64,000 nucleotides of DNA from positions 620,001 to 684,000 of the forward strand of contig NC_050728.1 in NCBI RefSeq assembly GCF_014133895.1, written 5' to 3'. Positions 44,599-54,341 of the stretch are shown piece after piece. The stretch is from Torulaspora globosa (Eukaryota > Ascomycota > Saccharomycetes > Saccharomycetales > Saccharomycetaceae). The notes beneath the pieces were generated by a model. The model was not told where the DNA came from. It saw nothing but the letters and a program-made list of their open reading frames with translations, and did no database searches. Within the stretch, counting starts at the first letter, position 1. Each line of letters begins with the position of its first letter. Both the position numbers and the translations under genes were made by a program.

Positions 44599-45687
44599 AT
44601 GCAATACAAGAAAACTTTAGCAACTGCTGCTTTGGCCTCTGGTGCCTTGGCTGCTTATGTTCCTAGCGAGCCATGGTCTACTTTGACCCCGTCTGCCACC
44701 TACTCCAACGGTATCACTGATTACAGCGCGAGCTTTGGAATCGCTGTGAAGCCGTTCGCAACTTCTAGCATCGCCAAGAGGGACGCCGTCTCTCAGATCG
44801 GTGACGGTCAGATTCAAGCTACTACTGCTACTACCGCCGCTGCCGTCTCCCAAATCGGCGATGGTCAAATCCAGGCTACCACTGCCCCAGCTGTATCTCA
44901 GATCGGTGACGGTCAGATCCAAGCTACCACTGCCGCTGCCGTCTCGCAAATTGGCGATGGTCAAATCCAGGCTACTACTGCTACTACTACCGCCGCTGCC
45001 GTCTCCCAAATCGGTGACGGTCAAATTCAAGCTACTACTGCCCCAGCCGTCTCTCAAATTGGCGATGGCCAAATCCAGGCCACTACCGCTGCAGCTGTCT
45101 CTCAAATTGGTGACGGTCAAATTCAAGCTACCACCGCTACTACTGCTGCAGCAGTCTCTCAAATCGGCGATGGCCAGATCCAGGCTACTACTGCCACCAC
45201 CAACGCTGTCTCCCAAATCGGTGACGGTCAAATTCAAGCTACTACCGCTACTACCAATGCTGCATCTCAGATTGGCGATGGTCAAGTCCAAGCTACCACC
45301 ACTACCAGCGGCGCTTCTCAGGTGAGCGACGGTCAAGTCCAAGCCACTGGTTCTTCAAGCAGCAGCTCCAACGCTGTCAAGGCTGTCTCTTGCAAGAACG
45401 ATGGCACCTTACAAATGACTCTAAAGGGCGGTATCTTGACTGACGGCAAGGGTAGAATCGGTTCCATCGTTGCAAACAGACAATTCCAGTTCGATGGTCC
45501 ACCACCACAAGCTGGTGCTATCTACGCCGCCGGCTGGTCCATCACCCCAGCTGGAAACTTGGCTATCGGTGACGAAGACACCTTCTACCAATGTTTGTCC
45601 GGTAACTTCTACAACTTGTACGACCAAAGTCTAGGCGAGCAATGTCATCCAGTCCACCTAGAGGTCATCAATCTAGTCGACTGTTAA
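44599..45687 (+). CDS. PIR cell-wall protein, HSP150/PIR3 position (11 repeats)
   Basis: 362 residues (S. cerevisiae Hsp150 about 413, Pir3 325). Secreted glucan-linked wall protein, heat- and stress-induced in S. cerevisiae. Signal peptide [20 protein letters not shown], pro-region ending in the Kex2 site (IAKRDAVSQ), about 11 SQIGDGQxQATT repeats (about 62-248) separated by Thr/Ala spacers, and the four-cysteine C-terminal domain ending LEVINLVDC. It takes the place of YJL159W/YKL163W, same strand. TATATAA 109-115 bp upstream. Its coding DNA is nearly the same as the gene at 42678 in the first 60 codons and in the Cys domain, including silent positions, which points to gene conversion or a recent copy. 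Confidence 0.96.
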   Translation: MQYKKTLATAALASGALAAYVPSEPWSTLTPSATYSNGITDYSASFGIAVKPFATSSIAKRDAVSQIGDGQIQATTATTAAAVSQIGDGQIQATTAPAVSQIGDGQIQATTAAAVSQIGDGQIQATTATTTAAAVSQIGDGQIQATTAPAVSQIGDGQIQATTAAAVSQIGDGQIQATTATTAAAVSQIGDGQIQATTATTNAVSQIGDGQIQATTATTNAASQIGDGQVQATTTTSGASQVSDGQVQATGSSSSSSNAVKAVSCKNDGTLQMTLKGGILTDGKGRIGSIVANRQFQFDGPPPQAGAIYAAGWSITPAGNLAIGDEDTFYQCLSGNFYNLYDQSLGEQCHPVHLEVINLVDC

Positions 45688-46066
45688 GTGATACAGTCGG
45701 AAAATTAACGACACCTGCATTGCTTGGACAATTCGTCGCGATTGTCCCCTATTCGCATCCATTCCTTCGCATTCTTTGATGTTTCCAAATCTTCGCACCT
45801 TTCTACGGAACCTTTACTGGTTAATATTTTCGTTCTTCCAGTCAAAACGCTTTGAGATTCTTAATTTGTATACATTAGTATATGCTATCACGACAGAAAA
45901 TTATAAGTCACTATAGATATGTATCTACTAACCTTCCTGCATTATAATGAACAACTAATTTTCAAGTAAGCTAAAAATTTTAAAAACCTAGATCATTTAC
46001 AAAAAACCTTGAGTTTGGATCGGACTCTATCTGATGGCCAATCCAACCCTCCATGCAAAACCCACC
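45688..46066. other. Convergent intergenic region between two PIR genes
   Basis: 379 bp between stops of convergent PIR genes, A/T-rich in its second half; shared 3' region. No gene seen. Confidence 0.4.
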
Positions 46067-46777
46067 CTAACAGTCAACGAGGTTCACCAATTCTAAATGG
46101 ATTGGGTGACATTGCTCACCTATGGACTGATCGTACAAGTTGTAGAAGTTACCAGACAAACATTGGTAGAAGACGTCATTTTCACCCAATGCCAAATTGC
46201 CACCTGGGGTGATGGACCAGCCCGCGGCGTAGATAGCACCAGCTTGTGGTGGTGGACCATCGAACTGGAATTGTCTGTTTGCAACAATGGAGCCGATTCT
46301 ACCCTTACCGTCGGTCAAGACACCGCCCTTCAGCTGAACGGTCAAAGTACCAGAATTCTTACACGACGAGGAATCCAAAGTGACAGGCTGAGTGGCACAG
46401 GCGCTGTTGGAGGCTGCAGCGGAACTTGGGGACAGAGTTGTGGTGGCCTCACTTAGAGACTGTTGGCTTTGACTACCGGTAGCCTGTGGAGCAGCGGTGG
46501 TAGTTGCTTGTAGCTGACCATCGCCAATTTGCGAAACGCCGGTAGTGGTTGCTTGTAGCTGACCATCACCGATTTGAGAAACTGCATCTCTTTTAGCCAT
46601 GGAGGAGCTGATAGTCTGCACTGCGAGACCGAAAGATGAAGCATACTCTGTGATACCACATTTGTACGTGGCTGTTGGGGTCAAAGTGGACCATTCCTGA
46701 CCTGGAGTGTAACCGTCTGCACACACGTTGGAAGCCAAACAAGCGGCTGATACCAAAGCAACGTTCTTCAATTGCAT
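46067..46777 (-). CDS. CIS3: PIR cell-wall protein, CIS3 type (2 repeats)
   Basis: 236 residues (S. cerevisiae Cis3/Pir4 227). Mannoprotein of the wall, bound to beta-1,3-glucan. Signal peptide [20 protein letters not shown], pro-region, Kex2 site KR (MAKRDAVSQ, about 66-67), only two repeats ([12 protein letters not shown] twice), a Ser/Thr/Gln-rich spacer and the four-cysteine domain ([19 protein letters not shown] to LELVNLVDC). The low repeat number and the position next to FAR1 match YJL158C (CIS3). TATAAATA lies about 165-172 bp upstream in the loop of an inverted repeat. Confidence 0.95.
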   Translation of the reverse strand: MQLKNVALVSAACLASNVCADGYTPGQEWSTLTPTATYKCGITEYASSFGLAVQTISSSMAKRDAVSQIGDGQLQATTTGVSQIGDGQLQATTTAAPQATGSQSQQSLSEATTTLSPSSAAASNSACATQPVTLDSSSCKNSGTLTVQLKGGVLTDGKGRIGSIVANRQFQFDGPPPQAGAIYAAGWSITPGGNLALGENDVFYQCLSGNFYNLYDQSIGEQCHPIHLELVNLVDC

Positions 46778-47448
46778 TTCTAAAATATAAATTCAGTCAA
46801 CAAACGTGGTTTTTTGAAAAGCAGGAAAGTCTAGTAAGCGAATGATTAGCTTTTCCCTTTGTATTTGCCGCAATAACTGCCAATTAACAACAGCTTTACA
46901 GAAACGCGATAGATCTTTTCAAGCGACTTCAATGTCGTTAGTATTTATACTTAACGACATCGGAAAAGCGTCATAATTTGTTATTTCGATTGATCTTCCT
47001 GCTCGGAAATTTCCAATGTTGATGGTTCTGTTTTTAGTTAACATTCCTAGCCTGCTCAACTGCGACACTAATTCTCACATTATTTACTGGCGCGCGACGG
47101 TAAGCCCACTTCGACTTTGGCGTCTAGATCGATTCTTCACGATGTTTACAGATTGCGTCGTTTGGCGTCGGCCGTAAAGAGCGCGTCGCCCAGAAAAGTC
47201 CGCAGACCTTAAGCGGGATAACGGCGTCCGATCGGGTCGATCGTAGTCCAGATTAAGCCGGCCAATGCGCCTTTTGGGTTATTTTGCGATCGAGATGCAC
47301 CTAGTTGGGAATGCCAAGAAATGGCACTGGTGAAGAGGATGTCAGGCATAGATGGTTACGTTACTTCAGAGAGCGAGAGAGAGCCTATTGTTCTCTGATC
47401 GATTGACCTTGGCTATGTGAAACAGTGAGAATTATTTATATGAGATTA
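46778..47448. promoter_or_regulatory. CIS3 upstream region and FAR1 3' flank
   Basis: 671 bp. TATAAATA on the minus strand (46942-46949) is enclosed by the inverted repeat ATGTCGTTA/TAACGACAT (46932-46940 and 46952-46960). A CpG-rich patch at about 47085-47245 contains GGCGTC three times. No gene seen. Confidence 0.45.
46932..46960. repeat. Inverted repeat enclosing the CIS3 TATA element
   Basis: Perfect 9-bp arms ATGTCGTTA (46932-46940) and TAACGACAT (46952-46960) with an 11-bp spacer that carries the minus-strand TATAAATA (46942-46949). Confidence 0.88.
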
Positions 47449-49929
47449 TCAGATATTGGTTACTTGTGTGGTGACGACGTTAGCTTCTTGAGTCCTGGAA
47501 TCGATCCATGAGATTTCGCACGATTCCGGTATGCTTTCATGATCTAACTTAAATGGTAGTTTTTTCTCCGCTCCCGGGGCCATGTTGCCGAATAGGAGTT
47601 TTTCATTGGCATATGTTACTGTCAAATTTCTCAGGTAACTCCGATGCAAGATATCTATCACCGAGGTTAGCTCGTCCTGACTTAAACTGTTGATGGATTG
47701 GATTTGCATTAGATTGAAATTGTGGACTTCGGTGATTAGTCTTCCGTATTTGTGGTCGTTTTTCGCGGGCGTTCCGTCTCGTAAGAGGATTACTTGTTTT
47801 GAGAACTGTGCGCTCTTGTCTTGTTCTAGCATGGACTCTGCGGTGCTCACGAGGCGCAGACAAGTTTCAAGCATTTTGTCTAGTTCACTGTCTGCGGAAT
47901 CAAAAATCCTATGTTTTGACGCTTCTAGATCGCTGAAAGCTTCATTCCAGTAGGGCCAATGCTTGTTGACTGTTCCGAAAAACGTTCCAAACCGACCAAT
48001 GTTACCTCTGCCGTCTTTTCCGACCGCCACTAGGCCGAGAAGATCATCGTCGTTGAGTGCGTTTAACAGACACTTCAGAAGTTTGATTATTGAATGCTGA
48101 TAGTCTTCATTTTTCATACCAGAGTCGTTTGAGAGGCTCAAGCATACTATGAGCTGCAAGGGCACATGTGTCTGTAATGTCTCCCAAGGTTTCGAAAGTG
48201 CCAAACCTGCATCAGCAGTGGATTCATTCGCCTGCTCAAAGAATGCATTAAGCTCCCCAACAAGTTCCTCGGGCAAGACATCCCAACATGTCCTTGTGAT
48301 ATCTTCCAGTGACGGTCCGCTTCCAATATGTCCCAAGTAGAACCTCCATTTTTCAAGTTGTGAGTTCTTCATTCCCTTCGGTGGAAACGACATATACATT
48401 TGAGGTAAAGTGCGGCTTTTGAGGTCGATAAGCAAAGTGGACTCATCCAACTTAAGAACCTGGCATATTTGTCCCAATGGTATCTTACCACTAACAGTTA
48501 ATGCTTGCCGATCGAACAAGATGAGGAATTGATCGAACAGATAAAGTGTAACATCCTTGTTCCATCGCTCTCCATCTGTAGAGAAGTCGCCTCTATCAAA
48601 CATTACCAATGATCCCAATTGGGTATCGTTGTCCAATTCGTCCTTGACTGATTCCTCGATCCGCTGTTTAAGAGCTTCTCTCTGGCTTGCAAAATCATCA
48701 CATTCTTGAGTCTGATGACTTTCCCGCCCCGACTCTTTCGGTACCCTAACTGTGATTCCATATTCTGAATCGCGTCGGCCCGCGAGCACTTCAATCTGCG
48801 GCCCCAAGCCACTTGCGTCGTGTCCTTCATCTCCCTTCGGATCAGCTTGCCCGTCGTCGCCGAGCAAAGTTTCTTCGAGCCAGATACTATGTTGAAATAG
48901 CGCATCATAAGACTCTGTACAGGTATTCCAACAAGCATCAGAAGCTGACCTGAGGGGCCCATACGGCGTTCGAAAACCGCTTGATGAGATGTCAGCTGTG
49001 CGAATGATTTGCTCCCCAGGCGTAAAGAATGCGTGCTGCGAAGCTGTTGTCGGTTGCTTGGAATATAGCAATTGGGGTTCAACAACGGTTTCTGAGCAGT
49101 CATAAGAGCCTTTTCTTGACAAAAGATGCGTTACCATTTTTTCCCAGGTGCTCTTATCGCTTGGTTTCACAGTCTTCCCACATATCCTGCACTCCGGATA
49201 CCTCTTGGCCGGTTGAAGACATTCTAATGTGGCAAGGTAACATTGATAATGACTTGCGTGAGAGCAAGTAAGTTCCGTGATCTTTTCACCCGAAAGCGTA
49301 TTACATATTTTCTCATCGCACATGGAACACCGGAGGCCAATGAACGTTCGATGACCTGCCTTTGCACTGGTTTTAGAGATGTTCTGAGAAATAGACGTGA
49401 GATACGTCGGTGAATCCTCTTCCAGATATGGATCATCGAGGGTATCTGTCCAGATGATGGTATTGTCATGCGGACTAACCTCTCTCCCTTGCTCCGACCG
49501 ATATGCTGAATTAAATGCTGTAGTAAGATTGAAAGAATCCAGTGGTTTTTCCAAAGCTTGTATCTTGAGGGAGGGAGCAAGCTGAATGGGGGACTCCAAA
49601 ACGTCATGGCTTCGATTTCCTTGCGCCGTATGCGGAAAACTGGACCGAGAGCCAGGCGACCATTGACATGTTTTCTTGACACTCGGTGGAGGAGATAAAG
49701 GCTGGGGGATATTCAAAGGCTTGGGTAGAGGATACCTACTAGAAAGACTTGGGGCTGGCACAAACAGCCCGCTAGATGGCAATGTATCACTATCGGAGTT
49801 CGAGGATCTCTTGAAAACCTTTCCAGATAAACTTTTCAATAATTTAGGTTTTCCAGGGTCGCGTCCTATACTCGGTGGAGTATGAACCTTCTTTTCGGTA
49901 TTAGGCTGAGTTGGAGTCTTCAGGGACAT
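47449..49929 (-). CDS. FAR1: FAR1, pheromone-response CDK inhibitor and polarity scaffold
   Basis: 826 residues (S. cerevisiae 830). Far1 arrests the cell cycle in response to pheromone by inhibiting Cdc28-Cln and links G-beta-gamma (Ste4/Ste18) to Cdc24 for directed growth. The RING-H2-like domain that binds G-beta-gamma is at about residues 200-255 (RCSMCDEKICNT, LTCSHASHYQCYLATLECLQ, RYPECRICGKTV). A PH-like domain follows (about 430-540, DVTLYLFDQFLILFDR) and a von Willebrand A-like domain shared with Ste5 (about 590-790, VPLQLIVCLSLSND, LLGLVAVGKDGRGNIG). N-terminal SP/TP sites suit CDK control. A TGAAACA pheromone-response core sits 290 bp upstream. Orthologue of YJL157C. Confidence 0.94.
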   Translation of the reverse strand: MSLKTPTQPNTEKKVHTPPSIGRDPGKPKLLKSLSGKVFKRSSNSDSDTLPSSGLFVPAPSLSSRYPLPKPLNIPQPLSPPPSVKKTCQWSPGSRSSFPHTAQGNRSHDVLESPIQLAPSLKIQALEKPLDSFNLTTAFNSAYRSEQGREVSPHDNTIIWTDTLDDPYLEEDSPTYLTSISQNISKTSAKAGHRTFIGLRCSMCDEKICNTLSGEKITELTCSHASHYQCYLATLECLQPAKRYPECRICGKTVKPSDKSTWEKMVTHLLSRKGSYDCSETVVEPQLLYSKQPTTASQHAFFTPGEQIIRTADISSSGFRTPYGPLRSASDACWNTCTESYDALFQHSIWLEETLLGDDGQADPKGDEGHDASGLGPQIEVLAGRRDSEYGITVRVPKESGRESHQTQECDDFASQREALKQRIEESVKDELDNDTQLGSLVMFDRGDFSTDGERWNKDVTLYLFDQFLILFDRQALTVSGKIPLGQICQVLKLDESTLLIDLKSRTLPQMYMSFPPKGMKNSQLEKWRFYLGHIGSGPSLEDITRTCWDVLPEELVGELNAFFEQANESTADAGLALSKPWETLQTHVPLQLIVCLSLSNDSGMKNEDYQHSIIKLLKCLLNALNDDDLLGLVAVGKDGRGNIGRFGTFFGTVNKHWPYWNEAFSDLEASKHRIFDSADSELDKMLETCLRLVSTAESMLEQDKSAQFSKQVILLRDGTPAKNDHKYGRLITEVHNFNLMQIQSINSLSQDELTSVIDILHRSYLRNLTVTYANEKLLFGNMAPGAEKKLPFKLDHESIPESCEISWIDSRTQEANVVTTQVTNI

Positions 49930-50324
49930 TTAACGATCCTTCCCTACACGGCGAGATCTTGCTGAGGCTTGTGGTCCACAAGTGATATCGATTTAGAGTA
50001 ATGCAGACACACACATATATATATTATCAAAATGCAAGAATAAGAATAAAATTCCATGAACCTTGGTAGGAGGAGAAGGGCCTGCGACTGCTTTGAGGTT
50101 ATATAATTGCCCCATCTAGTATATCAGATTGTTCACAACAGTCCCTTCGCTAATTTTTGAGGTAGAATTAGGCGATGGTAGCGCCGCTCTGCGACAATCT
50201 CCGACATAGCGCATTATGAAACAAGGTATAATGGTTGTCAAGAGCCTAAGTTGAGACCAGTTGCAAACGTTCGTGAAATATTCCATCAAATATTCGAACT
50301 TGGAATGTGTTTTTGGCAGCTACG
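49930..50324. promoter_or_regulatory. FAR1 upstream region
   Basis: 395 bp. TGAAACA (Ste12 pheromone-response element core) at 50217-50223 on the plus strand, a TATATATATA run near 50015-50025 and the motif block GATGGTAGCGCCGCTC at 50174-50189, which recurs upstream of FMP33. A single PRE is weak evidence, but the gene identity supports it. Confidence 0.45.
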
Positions 50325-52418
50325 TCAGGTAGGTGCTGCGTCTATATCCCACAGCACTCCGGTAACAGTATGGAGTCGCTCCAAAATGTCGCCTATGGGA
50401 GTAAACAGGCCAAATTGTCTCTGCTCACCATCGTAAGAGTGCAACATACCTACTACCCCAAGTCCTAGTCTGTTCTCTAATTTTGTTAGAATCCAGGAGC
50501 CGGAGTCGCCGGCACTTGCGAATAACGGCATGGGGGATGATACAACAAATTCACTGCTCTGCAGTTTCCCATCAGCCCAGTAGACAAGCTTCGCAGCGTT
50601 AACTGATCCAGAAGTGTAGTTGGTGGCAGCACCAATTTTGAAAACTTGCAATCCTGGTCTCAATTTGAGGATCTTTTCCTTAACATACATGTTTTGGAAT
50701 CGCAACGTAGGGTCTGGTACGCCGGTCAGCCCAATGCCTAAGCAATTCTCACATTTATATTGCTGTCCAACTTTTATTATTGCAAAATCGGAGAGTTTCT
50801 GATTCACGATCGATCTTTCACCCCAAACTACTTGACCAAACTTATTTTGTTCTTGCCACTTCATGTTTTCATCCACCCGGCGGATCTCTTCCTGAAATGC
50901 CTTATGCTCGACAGAGTCTTCCGGATAACGGTGAGACTCTTCCGAGAGAGTTTTTCTATAAGTGGTTTGCAAGACCTTCGATGGTATTGAAACGTATGGG
51001 TAATCCTGGGACTCCGACAATACAACATGAGAGCAAGTGATTGCGAATGAGGCGCCTGCAAATTGAGATAATTTAGAACCCTTCTCTATCTGAGGAAACA
51101 AATAGCCACCTAACGTGCCTGTTGTCTTCGAACTCTGATCTGATGATAGGGACATCGAAATCGGAGGCTTGAGAGCGTCCGGAGCAAGCCTATATGGTGG
51201 TGAGAATTGGAATGTGCTAGGAGGGGCAGCCAAAGGAGTGCTTGCTGACATAGGCTTAGCAACTGTATTGAGAACTTCGGCACACGGTTGTATATAATCC
51301 TTGACGCAATAGAAATGAACGTCTGGCATCACTGAATATAATGCCTTCACGATTTCTTGGTGCTCCTGTTGGGGATTTGGGACTCCAAACATAACCGTCA
51401 AAATTGCTGATTTCCGAGTAAGCCCTCTGAGAACAGGAGCCATGAAAGCTCCGTCCTGGTCAGCCACCAAGCTGGGATCCGACTTCGATATCTCCTCTAT
51501 GATCCTGCTGATATTATCTCGGTTCGGTAGAGTACAAGTAGAATCAATGCAAAAATTGTTCAAACATGGTGCAAGTTGCGATTCTGAGGCAAAGTCCGCT
51601 GGAGTACTGATATTAAGCTTTTCCAGAAAGTATATATATCTTCTCATCAGGATGGACCGCGAGTTACCGAAAGCTTCAGACATGAGTAGGTTATCCATGA
51701 AATGCAAAAATATTTTGGTTATCGCTCTCAAAGACGACGACCTTTCGAAGGTCAAGTTAAATGAAAGTTTCACATTAACAGTAGGTAAGAACTGCTTGAA
51801 GTATTCGATCGCTTGAATAACAGCCTTCGAGATGCTAGTGACGTTCTGGTGAATATCGTCCATCAGACCGACTAGGTTGTCCTCCAGAATGTTTAGTTCA
51901 TTCTTCACCAGTTCCAAAGACCTTGTGTTTCTGGAGAGAGAGTCGGCCCTTCTCTGCCTTGCCTGTGACGGCTGTAGCCCTTGGGTAGCATGAGTATTCT
52001 CTCCTGCCGGTACAGATCCCTCATTGGGACCTTCTTCCTCGAAAACAGGGTTCAGGTAATTAAACTTTTCAGAGTTCACGACCCTCAAAGGTTTGCCGAC
52101 ATCATCTAGCTCGGAGCCTAAAGCACCAACAGATTTTCTCCCGTAAGTACTTCCAGTTGAAGACGATGCTCCCGTGCCACTAGTATGTCTACCCTTGGAG
52201 AAGACGGACGAAGAAGCTAAAGAAGACGCCGCCCTTGAAGATGAAAAATCGTATGTAGAGGGAGCCCTTTCAGAGCCATCCCTTTGACCTTGAGCTTGAG
52301 GTTCAGCTATAGCACCGGGAATTGAGCCATGATCCGCTGCATTTGACTGAGTTTCTGAGTTGCTATCGCTTGATTTTCCTGGCTTTTTCTTGCTTGAGCC
52401 AAATATGCCCTTCAGCAT
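50325..52418 (-). CDS. SSY5: SSY5, endoprotease of the SPS amino-acid sensor
   Basis: 697 residues (S. cerevisiae 699). Chymotrypsin-like serine protease which, when the Ssy1-Ptr3 sensor detects amino acids, cuts the N-terminus from Stp1/Stp2 so that they enter the nucleus. The N-terminal half is the inhibitory pro-domain (Ser-rich start, then helical, about 150-330). The protease domain begins near residue 385. Catalytic residues can be placed: His in FAITCSHVVLSES (about 463), Asp in KLSDFAIIKV (about 552) and Ser in FASAGDSGSWIL (about 640, GDSG motif). Autocleavage in S. cerevisiae occurs near residue 381, and the corresponding segment here is Ser/Pro/Ala-rich. Orthologue of YJL156C. Confidence 0.95.
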   Translation of the reverse strand: MLKGIFGSSKKKPGKSSDSNSETQSNAADHGSIPGAIAEPQAQGQRDGSERAPSTYDFSSSRAASSLASSSVFSKGRHTSGTGASSSTGSTYGRKSVGALGSELDDVGKPLRVVNSEKFNYLNPVFEEEGPNEGSVPAGENTHATQGLQPSQARQRRADSLSRNTRSLELVKNELNILEDNLVGLMDDIHQNVTSISKAVIQAIEYFKQFLPTVNVKLSFNLTFERSSSLRAITKIFLHFMDNLLMSEAFGNSRSILMRRYIYFLEKLNISTPADFASESQLAPCLNNFCIDSTCTLPNRDNISRIIEEISKSDPSLVADQDGAFMAPVLRGLTRKSAILTVMFGVPNPQQEHQEIVKALYSVMPDVHFYCVKDYIQPCAEVLNTVAKPMSASTPLAAPPSTFQFSPPYRLAPDALKPPISMSLSSDQSSKTTGTLGGYLFPQIEKGSKLSQFAGASFAITCSHVVLSESQDYPYVSIPSKVLQTTYRKTLSEESHRYPEDSVEHKAFQEEIRRVDENMKWQEQNKFGQVVWGERSIVNQKLSDFAIIKVGQQYKCENCLGIGLTGVPDPTLRFQNMYVKEKILKLRPGLQVFKIGAATNYTSGSVNAAKLVYWADGKLQSSEFVVSSPMPLFASAGDSGSWILTKLENRLGLGVVGMLHSYDGEQRQFGLFTPIGDILERLHTVTGVLWDIDAAPT

Positions 52419-52647
52419 GTTGAAGTAGCTGTTGGATGACAGAACTATGAGGTTTAACCAGAGTGGAAGGACATCCGAGAGTCTTTCGTCTAGCTCTTAT
52501 ATTTCTTCAACATCTCGTCATTGTGAAGATCTCATCCTGGTCATCATTTTCGCGGAAGAGTTGACTCATCAAGCGCATCACAGATACATAGGCGAAGGAT
52601 ATGAAGCGTTTAGTTAGACCAGTACTATGTAGGTAATATGTATGAAT

Positions 52648-54000
52648 TTATGCAGATGGGGGGGCACCGTTTAGAAGATTGCGAAACTTGGCAGTCGCGT
52701 CGCTGCTTGATTCGCCCAACTTGCTAGTGCCTTTTTCCTTGTAAGTGCTGACGGCAGGGATATCGGCCTTTATTCTGGTGACTTCAGTGCCATAAGCGCG
52801 CGGTTCCAGCCTAATTAGGGTGTGTAACGGAATAGACATCCATGGCGACTCTTCCTGCGGGACGTTCATAAAGTATGCATATATGCATCGCAGCACGGCC
52901 TGATGTGTGACGATCAGGATATTCTCCTGCCGTTCTAACTCCATGATTATCGGTTCTAATCTTATCACGACATCTCTGTACGATTCACCTCCCGGGTATC
53001 TGTATTCATACTTATCATCGTCGCGGGCTTTGAAATCTTCTGGGTATTTCTCCTCGATTTCCTCGTATGTCATCCCATCGCACACACCAGCGTCTAGTTC
53101 GTCCAATGCCTTCCACTGGAGCTGCTTGTAGGGCAGATGTTGCGCAGTTTGTTGCGTTCTACAGAGCGTGGACGTCCAGACGGTCAAGTTGACATCGCCC
53201 GCGCTTTTCCTGACTATCTCCGGCAGCTTTTCCGCATACTGCAAGCCTCGTGGGGACAGAGAGGAGTCGCCTCCTATCTTCTTCTCCACATTATAAACGG
53301 ATTCTCCGTGTCTCGATAACCAAATACATCGGGGTCGAATATGCAAATTCATAACATAAAAAACAACTCTGCTCTCCAGATAAGATTGAATGCCATTAAC
53401 TATGACCTCCTGCGCGACGTTGATCAGCTTCACGAAAGTTAAATCCTTATCACAATCACTGTCAAGCGGCTCGTATACCTTCTCATAGTTGCTAATCCGT
53501 CTGAGGAAGTCCTTGGTAGCAACCTCAGGATCGATGCCCTCATAATCCGGGGAAGAAGTCTTGACGTCACTGATGTTGCGTAAAATAAGTTCCTTATCAT
53601 CGCACCAACTTTCCAGAAACATAGGCTCAATTGCATTCTCCCTGCAGAGTTTCAAGACCCACCGTCTTCTTTCTTTGGTACTGTTTGTAGCATCCAGAAT
53701 GGCTACCACACCATTTTCCTCGCTAAACCAAGCCATCATGTCTTTGACGGCTTCAGTAACAGCATTTTGTCTAACCTGGGAACCCTCTTTGTTAGAAGGA
53801 TCGAAGAAATCTGCATCGGGATGAGCTGGTCCAACTTTACGTCTGTAGGTGCCGACGTTAAAACACTTTGCTTTTATCGACAGCCACGAAAGATAGCGAA
53901 CAATCTTCTGCGAGATAAATGACTTCCCCCTAGCTGGCAATCCAACCATGACAACACAGATACGCATGTCTTCCACATTGGATACTGTGTAGAAACCCAT
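52648..54000 (-). CDS. FBP26: FBP26, fructose-2,6-bisphosphatase (PFK2/FBPase2 family)
   Basis: 450 residues (S. cerevisiae 452). Hydrolyses fructose-2,6-bisphosphate, the activator of glycolysis and inhibitor of gluconeogenesis. N-terminal kinase-type domain (about 10-225) with P-loop VMVGLPARGKSFISQKI and CFNVGTYRR. C-terminal histidine phosphatase domain (about 226-420) with WLSRHGESVYN (phospho-accepting His) and the second catalytic His in ILIVTHQAVLR, plus YRYPGGESYRD. In S. cerevisiae Fbp26 acts mainly as the phosphatase; whether the kinase half is active here cannot be told. Orthologue of YJL155C. Confidence 0.96.
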   Translation of the reverse strand: MGFYTVSNVEDMRICVVMVGLPARGKSFISQKIVRYLSWLSIKAKCFNVGTYRRKVGPAHPDADFFDPSNKEGSQVRQNAVTEAVKDMMAWFSEENGVVAILDATNSTKERRRWVLKLCRENAIEPMFLESWCDDKELILRNISDVKTSSPDYEGIDPEVATKDFLRRISNYEKVYEPLDSDCDKDLTFVKLINVAQEVIVNGIQSYLESRVVFYVMNLHIRPRCIWLSRHGESVYNVEKKIGGDSSLSPRGLQYAEKLPEIVRKSAGDVNLTVWTSTLCRTQQTAQHLPYKQLQWKALDELDAGVCDGMTYEEIEEKYPEDFKARDDDKYEYRYPGGESYRDVVIRLEPIIMELERQENILIVTHQAVLRCIYAYFMNVPQEESPWMSIPLHTLIRLEPRAYGTEVTRIKADIPAVSTYKEKGTSKLGESSSDATAKFRNLLNGAPPSA

Positions 54001-54341
54001 TTGGCCTGATTCGTCCTCAAAACTTCGTCAATTCCAACAAAATGACTTTATCTCGACAAATATCTAAGAGAAACTTGTTCCATCAAGCAACCAACGCCGA
54101 TTCGCTTGAACAGATTGATCGATCAGCGGCTTTCTGATGGTAAAGGGGCCTTCTTTCAGTGAATTTTAGACAAGTTGCCCGCTGTGTTCGTTACGTCTAA
54201 AATGATCATATGAACTTCTCAATAACCAATAGCCAGCAGGGCTATATCGAATTCATACGAGATGCCTCTTGAGATCTGGGTCTATGTCTGGGTACTTTTC
54301 TGCGCCGGTCAATGTGAATTGTAGTACTATTTGTAGATTAT
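54001..54341. other. FBP26 upstream region and VPS35 3' flank
   Basis: 341 bp without a recognised gene, RNA or repeat. Confidence 0.4.

Noticed and set aside
44800..45340. Regularly spaced repeats that could suggest a CRISPR-like array
   Set aside because: The repeats are coding (SQIGDGQxQATT) within a secreted wall protein of a eukaryote.
44617..45342. Long antisense frame of 241 codons with a repeating sequence opposite the 44599 PIR gene
   Set aside because: It is the shadow of the PIR repeats read on the other strand; the repeat period makes stops rare. The same holds for 43124-43532.
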